Below, one piece after another: positions 41,099 to 51,496 of a DNA stretch of 64,000 bases; positions within the stretch are counted from its first letter, which is position 1, and each line of letters opens with the position of its first letter. The position numbers were made by a program, and so were the translations under genes. The stretch covers positions 103,235,367 through 103,299,366 of the forward strand of contig OZ038381.1 in NCBI GenBank assembly GCA_964036045.1, written 5' to 3'. The notes beneath the pieces were generated by a model. That model had not been told where the DNA came from, made no database searches, and saw nothing but the letters and a program-made list of their open reading frames with translations. This DNA is from Eutreptiella sp. 'Long Island Sound 2002' (taxonomy: Eukaryota > Euglenozoa > Euglenophyceae > Eutreptiales > Eutreptiaceae).

Positions 41099-41699
41099 AA
41101 CAAATCAAAACATGACACGTTACATTTCTTAATCTTTGTTGCATTGCTCACAAATTTGTTGGGAAGGGCATGGGTTATAGGTGATAGTGGATGCAGTGGT
41201 GGGGGGGTCCATTGGGGTCAAACCATTGTTGCATTGCTCACAAAGTTGTTGGGAAGGGTTGCTAGTAGATGCATGAGGGTGGGGTTGGGGGTTCCATTGG
41301 GTGAAACCATAGGAGCGTAATCAACCACGTCTAGGGTTGGGAGGGGGGGGGGGGGGCAAGGAGACCCCCCACTTACACCCCCTGAGTGTCTGGGTGTGGG
41401 GTTATGAGGGTGTCTTGCCTGTTGCAGTGCGGTTAAGGTTAGGGAGGGTATCCTTTTTCTCTTCACAGGTTTTGTGTATCCCCATGGCTCTCGTGTGGCA
41501 GTTGCTCATGCTTTGGCAGCAAATAATCAAGTCAGCGCCGACTCTACAGCCTACCCGTAGCTTCTCAAATTATTAATTTCAAGCTTCATATATTCCTCTC
41601 AGTATCCTCCCAGCACTGGCCGTCAACACTTGGTAGGGTGACCGCAAGTGCTGGGCCATCTCTGCCTCAACTTTTGACGTGATCTGTGCTGATATGAAA

Positions 41700-41747
41700 G
41701 CAAACAGGTATGTGTGTGTTTGTGTTTGGGTGTGTGTGTTTGTGTAT

Positions 41748-41782
<35 letters not shown>

Positions 41783-41880
41783 TGTGTCTGCGTGTGTGTG
41801 CGTGTGTGTGTGCCGGGGGGGGGGGGTATAGGGAAATGTGTGTGCTTGGTTCTTTGGTCACCTCACGCCGTGTGTGTGTC
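41700..41880. repeat. (GT)n microsatellite
   Basis: A GT-rich tract with a G-run at about 41815-41826. All open frames over it are translations of the repeat. Confidence 0.7.
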
Positions 41881-41899
41881 TGTGTGTGGGGGGGGGGAG

Positions 41900-42326
41900 C
41901 CGGCCGGCGATGGCCGGGCTGTGGCAGGGGGCGAGTCTGCTGTGGCCCGTGTGCGAGCGTGGACGGCTGTCTACCGTTCTGCCCCCCAGGCAGTACAGGC
42001 CCCCATGCTGGGGCGGGACCCAGAGGGTCCTCTGGTATTCGGACCAGCCTCTGCCCAAACGCTTGGGGCGTTGGCCCCGGGAGGTCCGCGAGGCGGATTT
42101 GGTCATCATTGATGGGCCGGGCGGCCTGCCGCCGCGGCGGTTGGCCTGGCTCCTTTCGTACGGACCACCCTCCCGTTATATGGGGTTGTACAAGGCGCGG
42201 GGGGCGCAAGACCGTCGCCAAGTGCGCCAGTTGCGCGATATGCTGATGGCCACCTTGCGCATGGCCGGTTATCAGCCCAGGGTCTCTTACCAGTTGCTGG
42301 GGTTGGCTTTGCGGCAACCCCGGTGA
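41900..42326 (+). CDS. Possible TE-D exon, unknown product
   Basis: One frame is open and of mixed composition through this GC-rich segment (e.g. RVLWYSDQPLPKRLGRWP, ADLVIIDGPGGLPPRRLAW, VRQLRDMLMATLRMAGYQP), ending at a TGA at 42324-42326. It sits between simple repeats. There is no family match and no second copy, so it is only a candidate. Confidence 0.3.
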
Positions 42327-42864
42327 TCCCCACGCTACGCCTGGACCCAGGTGTGTTCCAGGGGTGCGAACCGGCGGGACAGGGTTGCAGCAGTCGGCAG
42401 TTGGGTGGAGGGCCCCGCGCACGGGCGCCTTCGTCAGAAGTGCCGTGCGCGGGGGAGGGAGGGGGGATTGGGCCACGGACCAAGCCCCCGTGATCCACCG
42501 GCCAAACGCCGCCCAGTCGGTAGTACCTGGCGGCTAAGGGCCCACACCCGTGAGACTGCGTCCCCCTTCCCTTGGGGGGGTGGTGGACCGTGCCGGAAGT
42601 GGAGCCGGCGCTCCGCCTCGCCCCCCATTCCGTGCCCCTGGGGGGTGATCCGGCTACGTGTAGGGCGCGGGTGCATGCACGTGGTGTGGACCAGGGGACA
42701 AGAGGAGGAGACGAAGAGGAGAGCCGCCGCTATGATGCTTAGCCGGACGGGTTGGGATGTAACCCCCCTCCCGGTCGCGCGCCAGACCGTGGAGGGCCGG
42801 CGGGCACCATTGGGATGTGCCGCAGGGGCGCCCTACCGGGGGACCGCATCTCCTCCTCCTCCTC

Positions 42865-42866
42865 CT

Positions 42867-42926
<60 letters not shown>

Positions 42927-44288
42927 TGTGTGCGGTGTGTGTGTGTGTGTGTGTGTATGTGTGTGTGCCGGGGGGCAGGTATAGGGAAATGTGTGTTGGT
43001 GTGGGGACTTCGGTACATGCATAGGTGGTGTTGGTGTGGCTTTTCTGCCAGTGTCCTGCAAAAATGGTACGAAATTCGTACGAAATACGTACGAAGTTCG
43101 TGCGAAATTCGTACGAAATTTGTGCGAAATTTGTACGAAATTCGTCCTCAAAGTGCCTCACAGATAGGTGCTGTGAATGTGGTTGTTACGAATTTCGTAC
43201 GAATTTCGCACGAAGTTCAAAAAATTTGCATGAATTTGTGTCATTTTCGTGTGTGGGTGTGCCTGGTCGGAGGGGTTGTTGTTTGTGTGGGCGTGGGTGC
43301 ATGGTGTGTGCGTGCCTGGGTGATATGTGCATGCATTGGTGGTTCTTGGGTTCTTGGGTGGGTTTGTTGAATCATGTGGGACGATACTTTTGTGCTGCTT
43401 GTAGTTTGTGACTGTGTGTTGTTTGTGTTTGTTGCTGCTGATTGTCATGATGTGTGTGTAATGCCTCTTTTCGGCTGTGTTGGTATTGCTGCTTTGCTTG
43501 CTGCTTGTTGTGCTTCGTGTGTCTGCTGCTCCTCACTGGTGACTGTTGCTGATGACCTGACTGTGTTGTTCTTCTGTGTTCTTGTTGTGTTGCTGTGCTG
43601 TGTGCTATGGGTGGGTGTGGATGGCTGGATGGGTGGCTGCCTGTTGTTGAATCATGTGGGACGATACTTTTGTGCTGTTTGTAGTTTGTGACTGTGTGTT
43701 GTTTGTGTTCGTTGCTGCTGATTGTCATGATGTGTGTGTAATGCCTGCTTTTCGGCTGTGTTGGTATCGTTGTTTTGCTTGCTGCTTGTTGTGCTTCGTC
43801 TGTCTGCTGCTCCTCATTGGTGACTGTGGCTTGTGGCTGATGACCTGACTGTGTTGTTCTTCTGTGTTGCTGTTGTGTTGCTGTGCTGTGTGCTATGGGC
43901 TGACTGTGTTGTTCTTCTATGTTGTCGTTGTGTTGCTGTGCTGTGTGCTATGGGCTGATTGTCTTTGTTCTGCACAAAAATGATACAAATTCATGCAAAT
44001 TGTTCGAACTCTGTACGAAATTCGTACGAAGTTCGTACAAATTTCGTACGAAATTCGTAACAACCACATTCATGGTAACATGTTGAGGCACTTTGGGGAC
44101 GAATTTCGTACGAAATTCGCACGAAATTCGCACGAATTTTGTACGAATTTCCCACGAACTTCGTGCGAACTTCGTACGAATTTCGTACCATTTTTGCAGG
44201 ACACTGGCAGTAGAGCCACACCAACACCACCTCTGCATGCAACGGAGTGCCCACACCCACACACGTTTCCCTGTACCGGCCCCCCCGG

Positions 44289-44337
<49 letters not shown>

Positions 44338-44400
44338 GCACACACACACACACAGAGACACACACACACCCGTGCACAAACACACACATACCCTCAATGA
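42865..44400. repeat. TE-D long inverted repeat with tandem loop
   Basis: Arms about 42867-43240 and 43980-44370 are inverted copies. They share a (GT)n tract, GTGCCGGGGGG, the string GGTGGTGTTGGTGTGGC, and a TTCGTACGAA array starting TGCAAAAATGGTACGAAATT. The loop (43260-43965) contains a direct repeat of about 285 bp (GAATCATGTGGGACGATACT at about 43367 and 43652). Confidence 0.65.
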
Positions 44401-44693
44401 AAGCAAACGGCCCCCCACTCGACCCACACCCACACACTGCCCAATGAAAGCAAACAGCCCCCCACTCGACCCACGCCCACACACCCTCGTACGTACCCGG
44501 ACAGTGGATGTGTCACGGTTAAGTGTTGGGGGGGGGGGGGTTTGTGTGTGTGTGTGTGTCTGCCTGTGTGTGTGGATGGGTTTCTGCGGATGTGTGTTTT
44601 TGTGTGGGTGGGTCGGTGTGTGCATGTGTAGTTGGCAGTGTGGTTGTGTGTGTTTGTGTGTACGCGCGTGTTGGTGTGAGGTGCGGGAAGGGT

Positions 44694-44738
<45 letters not shown>

Positions 44739-45390
44739 GCTTGTGCGTATATGTGGTTTGGTGCTCCTCACATCCTCACCCCCCCCACACACAGGCGCAC
44801 GCCCACACCCAGAACCAAAAAGACAGTCATACACCCCCCCACCCACCCACATACCATCAATGAAAGCAAACAGCCCCCCACTCGACCCAGACCCACACAC
44901 CGCCCGCCAACACACCCTCATACGTACTTGGACAGTGGATGTGTCACGGTTAAATGTTTAGGGGGGGGGGTTCTGTGTGTGTGTGTATGTGTGTCTGCCT
45001 GTGTGTGTGGATGGGTTTGTGCGCATGCGTGTATGTGGGTCGGTGTTTCCATGTGTAGTTGGGTGTGTGGTTGTGTGTGTTTGTGTGTGCGCTCGTGTTG
45101 GTGTGAGGGGCGTGAAGGGTGTGTGTGTGTGTGTGTGTATGGCTTGTGCGTATATGTGCATGGTTTGGTGCTCGTCACATCCTCAACCCCCCGCACACAC
45201 AGGCGCATGCCCACACCCAGAAACAAACAGACAGTCGTACATGTACCCCCCCCCCCCACACACACACACACCCACATGCCATTAGTGTAATGAAACCGCC
45301 CTGCCACCCCACCCACACCCACACACTGCCCAGCCACACATACGCACACACACCTGAATAGTGGATGTGTCGTGGTTAGGTATGTGGGGC
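44400..45390. repeat. Tandem repeat, about 430-bp units
   Basis: The landmark GGATGTGTC(A/G)(C/T)GGTTA recurs at about 44506, 44937 and 45363. It is preceded each time by an AATGAAA..CCGCCC/CCCCCC segment and followed by GT-rich sequence. There are three partial units. Confidence 0.6.
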
Positions 45391-45789
45391 GGGATCATTG
45401 TGGGTGTGTCTATGCATGTGTGTGTGTGTGTGTTTTTGTGGATTGGTTTGTGTGCGTGGGTGCGTGTTTGTGTGTGGGTGTGTATCCATGGGTCCGTGGT
45501 TGTGTGTGTGGGTGTTGGTGTGAGGTTTGGGACGGGTTTGTGTGCGTATGTGGTCGGGTGGCCCCCACATCCTCACACACACCAACACACAAACGCACGC
45601 CTGCACATAGAAACAAGTCATGCATCCACCCACATGCAAACCCAACCATACATCCATACACAAACCCACACAAACCCACACACCCCACACAAAGGCACAC
45701 CCACACACATGTGCACACGTTGCCTGTCGCCAAGGTGCCTGTAGGGGTGCATTGGGGGGGGGGGGACCCCGGGTGTTAGGACAAATGAG

Positions 45790-45895
45790 GGGGTGCACAA
45801 GGGTGAAATTTGTATGCATTCGCGTGAATTCACGTGAAATTCATACGAAAGTCGTACGAATTTCGTACGAATTCACGTGAATTCACGCTTATGAA
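45790..45895. repeat. TE-D right subterminal TTCGTACGAA/TTCACGTGAA array
   Basis: GAATTCACGTGAAATTC and TCGTACGAATTTCGTACGAA repeats near the right terminus. Related TTCACGGTACCGTGAA sites lie near the left end (40730-40750). Confidence 0.55.
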
Positions 45896-46147
45896 TCGGC
45901 CACAGGGTTGCCGGGTTTTGGCACCTCTGGTTTTGGGCGCGGTTTGGGCATGGTGGATTCTTTTGCGGCGGGACCTTCATTGGATGATGCGTAATGAAGC
46001 TGGGGGAAGAATTTTACCCCCTCAAATCCCTCAGAAGGAACCAAAAATATGGCGTTTTCTCCCGAAAGCCTCAAAATTTGGGTCGATTCACGTGAAATTC
46101 ACGCATTTATTCAAACGCCCACCTATTCCCCGTTCACGAAGGGTACA

Positions 46148-47226
46148 TATGGGGGGGTGGGGCAAAGTATGCTTCGAAGGTGAAGCTATGGGCCTCATGG
46201 TTTTGCATGGATGGCAGGGATGAACAGGCTTTTTTGAGAAGCCTGGACATCTCCGCCAACCTCAACCAAGAGGTGAGGGATGTGGTGGAGGACGTTGTCC
46301 TCTTTCAAAACCAATTTTTGACTTGCATTGTTATTTTGACGGGGGATGGGAAGGGGATGCAAGCAATGGGGGGGGGCTGGGTATAAGTGTTGGTTGTGCA
46401 AAGACCCCAATGGTATTGTTGAGCGAATGGGGGTGGAGTCCACCTCCAGATGGGGGGCATTTTTGAGATGTGTTACCCCTGATAGACGGCCGGGGGACTA
46501 CCAACATGCAGCATGCCGCATTCTAAATGGCATTGCAAAGCGCACTGAGACCACCCTTCAGGCCCTCCCCCCTGGTACCCTTGGTGAGGCCCAAGCTCTT
46601 GCAACTTTGCAGGCCTTCAAACAAGCCCTGAAGGATAAGACCTCAGGCATCCCTCTGAGGGAACGTCTCCCCTCGGCCTCAAGGGCCAAAGAAAAAGATT
46701 TTGATCTTACAAGCACCAAAGTTTTCCTAAACCCCCCCCCTTCCAAAGGCAATTTGTGGATTGCCTCAAAGATCATGTCCCCACAGTGACGACCCCTGGG
46801 GGACCTCCGTTATGGGTTGTTGTGCATGTCATGGTAAAATGCATTGAGGGTTTGTATGAGCTTTGGAGGGTCAGGGAGATGTACACTCTAACCCAAGTGG
46901 AACGCTACCGTGCGTTGACCACAAAATTTTCAAAAGCTTCGGGAGACTCAGGTTGGTCCCCCACCAAGTGGATCCATTCGTGCTTGGCACATTCCACTTT
47001 TTTTGCCGAGAAATGGAGGAACATTTATCAGTTTTCCTCCATCCCAACGGAGTATGGGGTTGGGCCTTACAAGAGAAGACTCAAAAATTGTTTCAAGGGT
47101 TGGTCCTTGGTGAGGCCAAGTATGTCCCTCCGCCACATGCACCATTGCATGTCCATGACCGCCCTGGAGCAAGGGCTTTTGGGACTGGAGGCAGCCAAGG
47201 CCTCAGACATTGACGACTTTGTATGA
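46148..47226 (+). pseudogene. TE-B transposase, 3' part
   Basis: It resumes exactly in frame after one TA: VWGGGAKYASKVKLWASWFC, then MDGRDEQAFLRSLDISANLN and a strand ending VILTGDGKGMQAM (second candidate Asp). A G-tract frameshift near 46375 leads to YKCWLCKDPNG. A C-tract frameshift near 46735 leads to the last helix: KWIHSCLAHSTFFAEKW and FSSIPTEYGVGPYKRRLK, then FKGW, ending at 47224-47226. It is the best preserved transposase of the A/B/C family, with only two homopolymer frameshifts. Confidence 0.6.
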
Positions 47227-47289
47227 AGAAACACCATAAATGCTTTGTGCCAAGTGTTTTGTGTTGTTTGTCGTAGTGAGGGATGGAGG

Positions 47290-47455
47290 AGGGGTGCGCG
47301 ATAACTACCCGCGATAACTGCGCGATAACTGAGTCATCGCGGGATAACTGAGTTATCGCGCGATAACTAGTGCTCTAACTAGTTAGAGCAAGGTGCTCTA
47401 ACTGCGTTCTAACTCTGTTCTAACTCTGCTCTAACTCTTTGACCCCCCCCCCCCA
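47290..47455. repeat. TE-B 3' subterminal array
   Basis: GCGATAACTGAGTTATCGCG, GCGATAACTAG and CTCTAACTAGTTAGAG repeats and a C-tract, followed by about 130 bp of less repetitive DNA to the right terminal repeat. Confidence 0.65.
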
Positions 47456-47615
47456 AAAAAAAGCACCCCTACGATGAGGGTTGTGTGGGGAAAGAAAGGG
47501 GACGGGGGTTTCTGAGGGTGCTGAATCCATTTCGTTAGGTGCTTTACCCCAAAATTGAGGCTAGGTGGGTGTTCCAGAAACTTTGCTCTTACTAGGGGTT
47601 CCGCACAACCCCCTA

Positions 47616-48255
47616 GAACGCTGCATCCCAGGGGGCAAGAGAAGGCCAAGGGCAAGGAGGTGCAGGCAACAGGCAGTGGCAGTCATTCAGTAGCAGCCAG
47701 CAAAGCCCCCACCAAATTCGTCTTGAAGCCCTCAAAGCAGACCCGAACACTCACCCCAGCTTGAGTTGCAGCCAAGGCAGTCCGGTAGAGGTCCCAAACG
47801 GATGTTGACAAGGACGTGGACAGTGATGATGATGATGACCAGGGAACAGGTGAAACCCCTTAGGAGGTTCAGGAGGAAGGAACCCATGAGGAGGATGAAC
47901 CAGTACCACAAACCAAGGGCAAAACAAAAAAGGCGAAAGGGAACACCGCACACCCCAGTTTTATGTTTACCGGTGCGGCTTCTGGTCGGGCAAGGTCTAT
48001 CTCTGCCCGCCCCATGAGGGCAGAAAAAACCCTTACTTCAACAACCTACCTACAACACTTTGAACGGGCGAAGCCCCATGTCAGGGAAGAGTTGGGTTTC
48101 AGCCTCAAACAAGTTGCAACCCACTACCAGCAGTGTCTGGCGGTGACAGGTGTGGCCATTGTGGTTGAAGATGGGACCCCCCACAATGCGGAAGAAGACC
48201 CCAGAGGCACAAGTGCAAGAAGAAGAGAAAGCTTTGGATGGGCAATGACCGGAAG
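47616..48255 (+). pseudogene. TE-F exon resuming after TE-B
   Basis: It reads a basic, low-complexity stretch (GQEKAKGKEVQATGSGSHSV), then after stops an acidic run (SDDDDDQGTGE) in another frame. From 47963 it contains TSTTYLQHFERAKPHVREEL and TGVAIVVEDG, ending at the donor GGAAG/GTGTGTG (48256). I infer a continuation of the exon cut at 17590. The domain is unknown. Confidence 0.4.
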
Positions 48256-48364
48256 GTGTGTGATTCGCGTTACCATGGTAACGGGTCAACAGTTACACAG
48301 GTGGTAACAGCACATTGGTATGTTTAATTGCCATCTTCCTGTTTCCCACTGTGTTCCTATGTAG
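48256..48364. repeat. TE-F intron with GGTAAC/GTTACC repeats
   Basis: Contains GCGTTACCATGGTAACGG and AGTTACACAGGTGGTAACAG, and ends TTCCTATGTAG. Donor and acceptor are both canonical. Confidence 0.65.
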
Positions 48365-48522
48365 GTTGGAAATCACCATCCCTGTCATGGTCAACCCCAT
48401 TGGGGCTCGAGGGGCACACACTAGAGCTTCCCCGATGTGCCTGGATCGGCTGAGGCAGAAGTGGCGGGAGGAGTTAGGGACAGAGGGGTTGCTCAATGAT
48501 GATGAAGGCCGAAGTGAAGCAC
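48365..48522 (+). CDS. TE-F internal exon
   Basis: An open exon between TATGTAG and AC/GTATGT: LEITIPVMVNPIGARGAH, then CLDRLRQKWREELGTEG. It is helical and unassigned. It is flanked on both sides by GGTAAC arrays (48560-48790 downstream). Confidence 0.45.
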
Positions 48523-48811
48523 GTATGTTGTTTTCCTTGGGGGTGGTTCCCAATTTTCTTGCTGGTAACGTAAATCGCCGGTAACAGATCAGCGGTTACA
48601 TGGGTGGTAACACTGTGTGTCAGGTTTTTGCTCCCGGGTAACACTTTTCCCGGGTATCAGGTCAGCGGTTACATGGGCGGTAGCACTACATTTCGGGTTT
48701 TTTGCTTGTGGGTAACAGTTTCGTCTGGTAACAAGTATGCAGTTTCAATGGTGGTAACAGTTCGCACTGCATTTTATGTCCCTGGTAACATGCTTTGCAC
48801 TCTTTGTCACA
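48523..48811. repeat. TE-F intron with GGTAAC/GTTACC array
   Basis: Repeated GGTAACA.GTCAGCGGTTACA.GG.GGTAACA units at 48560-48790, ending TTTGTCACAG (about 48814). Confidence 0.65.
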
Positions 48812-50310
48812 GTGAACCTCCTGCTGGTGGAACTCAGCTGCGACGGGTGCTCTGCTCTGAAGGACGTGGAGGATGATGATGCCGAAGCCCCGAAGAGGCA
48901 CCCGGAGAGGCACGGGGAGGGCTGCACAGCAGCTCAGCTCAAGGGAGGCCACGAGAAAGCCCACAAAGCTAAAAGTGCATACTCAGGTATGGTGTGGCAA
49001 TCCTGGGGTGTTGGACAAACTGACTTTCTTACTTTCAAACGTACCATTAACTCTCTGTCTGCAGGTTTGTCCCACCTAGAGAAGCTCCTTGTAGGCCTTC
49101 AGAGTGGTCCCACTATCCCCGGGTCGCTGCAGCTAAGGACCCAGGACCTGGCGGAAGTCAGCCAGGAAGACCTGGATGCAAGGATCGTTCAAACCTAGCG
49201 TCACATCCGGGTAATGCTGCATCTGAGGTCCACCCACAAGAGCCCACCCCCACTCGAACTGCCTGGCCAGTGGCGTCCATGTCTCGTTGGGACCCTCCGG
49301 GAACAGCAGGAGAGGCCTCGGAGGTACAAGCGGAAGTACTACAAGGTCAGGAATATGCACCCGGGTCATGAGTTCGGGAGTGCAACCAGCAGCAGTGACA
49401 GCCAGGAGAGTGAGGGGGCCAAGATGCGGAGGAAGCAGCGGAACAAGCAGAAGAAGGCGCGGAGGCTGGCCCGTTAGGAGGAGGCGCGGCAGCGGCTGGA
49501 GGGAGTGCGGAACGCGCTGCTGGCGAGGGTGCACGCAATGGAAGTGGAGGCCAGACCACCAAGCCTTGGTATGTTTTTTGTGCTCTGTTACTGTTGGGTA
49601 ACACAATTTTCTGGGTAACAACCCAGGGGTTACAGAGGTGGTAACACTTTACAAAGCAAGGGTAACACAATTTTTGGGTAACACCCCTGGGGTTACAGAG
49701 GTGGTAACACTTTACAAAGCCCGGGTACCACAATTTCGGGGTAACAGCCCAGGGGTTACCCGGGTGGTGACACTTTGCAAAACCACTGTGTGTGTCTCTG
49801 TGTTTTCAGGTGGTTCCTTGGCAAAGGCCTACTCACCCCTGACGGCGAGGGAGTTGAGCAGCGGGGAGCAGGCGCCCCAGGAGGCAACCTCAGGCCAAGG
49901 GCGCCCCAGAAGGCCTCCCAGAAGTCCCCAAACCCGGCAGTGCCGAAGCACAGGCTGCCGAGGTTCCAGAAGCCCTTGGCCCCGACACCCCTGCCCTCAG
50001 GCATCGGATCCGGGCAGTCGCGGGAGCGGTGATGCCCCCTTGTGCCAGGCCGCTCCCACCAACAGTCCCTCAGGCCACGGCGGCCACTCAATTGGCCCCT
50101 CCGACCCAAGGCTGCAGCAGAACAGGCTGCCATTGCCCAAGAGGCAACCCAGCCCACCCAATGGGCCCCATCCACTCAAGCCAGTGAGATGCCGTTGTGG
50201 TCGCAGGAGGCAGAGGATGCTGGCGAACACGGTGGGGAACGTGCGGAGACACCGGCTGAGGAACCGCCACCAGAACCGGCAGCTGGGGCCGACGATGACA
50301 CGCCGATGTG
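48812..50310 (+). CDS. TE-F further exons (approximate)
   Basis: Several short exons are likely. About 48812-48985 is charged, coiled-coil-like, with EDDDAEAPKRHPERHGEG. From 49066 it reads SHLEKLLVGLQSGPTIPGSL. 49214-49560 is very basic, with TSGSTTRSGICT-type sequence in one frame and a KMRRKQRNKQKKARRLAR tail in another. From 49810 it is Pro-rich. GGTAAC arrays at 49585-49775 separate the last two. Frames are uncertain. The region links the TE-F N-terminal part to the piggyBac core. Confidence 0.35.
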
Positions 50311-50359
50311 ATGATGTGCAAGGGTGTGTTTCTGTATTTGTACCCTTTGTTTTGTGAAT

Positions 50360-50790
50360 GGGGAACTGTGGTGACACGTTACCGGGGTAACACCCCAGGG
50401 GTTACATGCGCGGTAACACACAGGTATTCACCTCCGGGGGTATGGCAGCACGTTACCTGGGTACCAACCCAACGGGCACATGTGTGGTAACATCGTTCCG
50501 CAATGATCCTCTGTTGTTCTCAGGCCCAAAAGTGAGTGTTGGAGGCTCTGCGTCGTGGACGTGATGGCGTGGGAAGCATGGACTTCACGGACCGATGCAG
50601 CAGCGACGTCGGATGGGTTCTTTTTATTTTCTTAAGGCCTTTTGTGGCCTCTATGTTTGTACAATGTTTCCATGGTCAGTGGTGAATGTTACCACCCTTG
50701 TAACCGTTACATGGTTACCAATGGTTCTCAATGGTTGCCAGGTGCTACCAGTTACCAGTGGTATTACCTCGTCGTCCTCATTCTTTCCTT
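50360..50790. repeat. TE-F GGTAAC/GTTACC arrays before the transposase core
   Basis: Units at 50377-50490 and 50685-50770 (GTTACCGGGGTAACA, GGTTACATGCGCGGTAAC, TGTAACCGTTACATGGTTACC). There is no convincing coding between 50540 and 50880. Confidence 0.55.
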
Positions 50791-50887
50791 CAAGCTTTGC
50801 CTCAGGGTTGAGGGTTAATTTGTGAACGATGTGCACGTGTGCAAGGGGGGGGGTGTTGACCTGTCCACCCATTTCCCCTTTTTACAG

Positions 50888-51451
50888 CCACCATGCCCAT
50901 CCGACCCAGCCGGCGTCCATTGCGGAGAGCAATGGTGTTCGTAAGGAGGGGAATACCCCCCAAGCATGTGCGAGGGGCCCTATGAGCAACTACCCTTGGG
51001 GGACATCCTAAAAAGAAGTATGCCACCATTATAGAGGCCATGGTTGACATGTTCCACCCAATCCTACGCTGCCTCAGTGAGGCTTTGGCGAAAAGTGGAG
51101 CCAGCAAATTGATACCCAAGCTCACCAACTACATCCTATTCAGGATCATGCTGGGCATGTGGCGACCCAAACGAGTCGATGATGTATGGCATCCCACAGA
51201 TTTTTGTGCTCACAAAGGATTGGCCTCTCTATTAACCAGGGAGGAGTATTATAAAATACACCGCCTGTCCAATTGTGGTACTGCAGACCTACTTGAGGCT
51301 GTTCATGCCCATTGGTCCAGCCTATGGGTATGGGGGTGGGCTGCCGCAGGGAATGAATCCATTGTCCCCCACAAGGGGAAAAGGGCTGGACCCATGCGGC
51401 AGTTCATCCCCAGAAAACCCTATAGCAGAGCCATTAAATTATATGTGTTGG
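50888..51451 (+). CDS. piggyBac-like transposase, core exon 1
   Basis: After the acceptor CTTTTTACAG (50887) the frame reads a basic leader, then VDMFHPILRCLSEALAKSG and a helical region. Next comes GNESIVPHKGKRAGPM followed by QFIPRKPYSRAIKLYVLG. This is the piggyBac DE..(V/L)..FKG....Q(Y/F)(I/M)P.KP block, but the first catalytic Asp position is Asn (GNES for .DE.). The exon ends in phase 1 at a GTGACT donor. Confidence 0.65.
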
Positions 51452-51496
51452 GTGACTAAGTGCACCCTTTTATAACTGATATTTTTTTGTATGCAG
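51452..51496 (+). other. 45-nt intron of the piggyBac-like gene
   Basis: GTGACT...TATGCAG. Removing it joins G to GC and keeps the transposase frame open across the junction. It is the only intron seen in TE-F that lacks the GGTAAC motif, perhaps because it is too short. Confidence 0.65.

Larger units (their letters stand above)
40698..46147 (+). mobile_element. TE-D, DNA element rich in (GT)n and TTCGTACGAA repeats
   Basis: The terminal inverted repeat TGTACCCTTCGTGAAC occurs at 40698-40713 and, inverted, at 46132-46147, with TA at 40696-40697 and 46148-46149. The interior holds a possible exon (41838-42326), a long inverted repeat, and a tandem array of about 430-bp units. No transposase is recognised, so it is probably non-autonomous. 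The strand is arbitrary. Confidence 0.7.
24633..47629 (+). mobile_element. TE-B, DNA transposon of the TE-A/TE-C family, carrying nested TE-C and TE-D
   Basis: Ends are inverted: GGGATGCG.TGTTCTAGGG.GT..TGTGGAACCCC at the left, and the reverse complement at 47590-47629. With a TA target, the borders would be 24649 and 47613, but the flanking 14 bp are also inverted, so the exact terminus is ambiguous. Exon order: N-terminal gene and oxygenase (25051-27130), beta/coiled-coil protein (27318-28067 plus 38763-39215), HxH domain (39240-39885), transposase (40097-40697 plus 46148-47226). Spacers hold TAGTTATCGCGCGATAACTA repeats. Confidence 0.7.

Noticed and set aside
41667-45360. Several long ORFs rich in Cys/Val or Thr/His across TE-D
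   Set aside because: They are translations of (GT)n/(CA)n microsatellites in all frames, with no coding-like composition.
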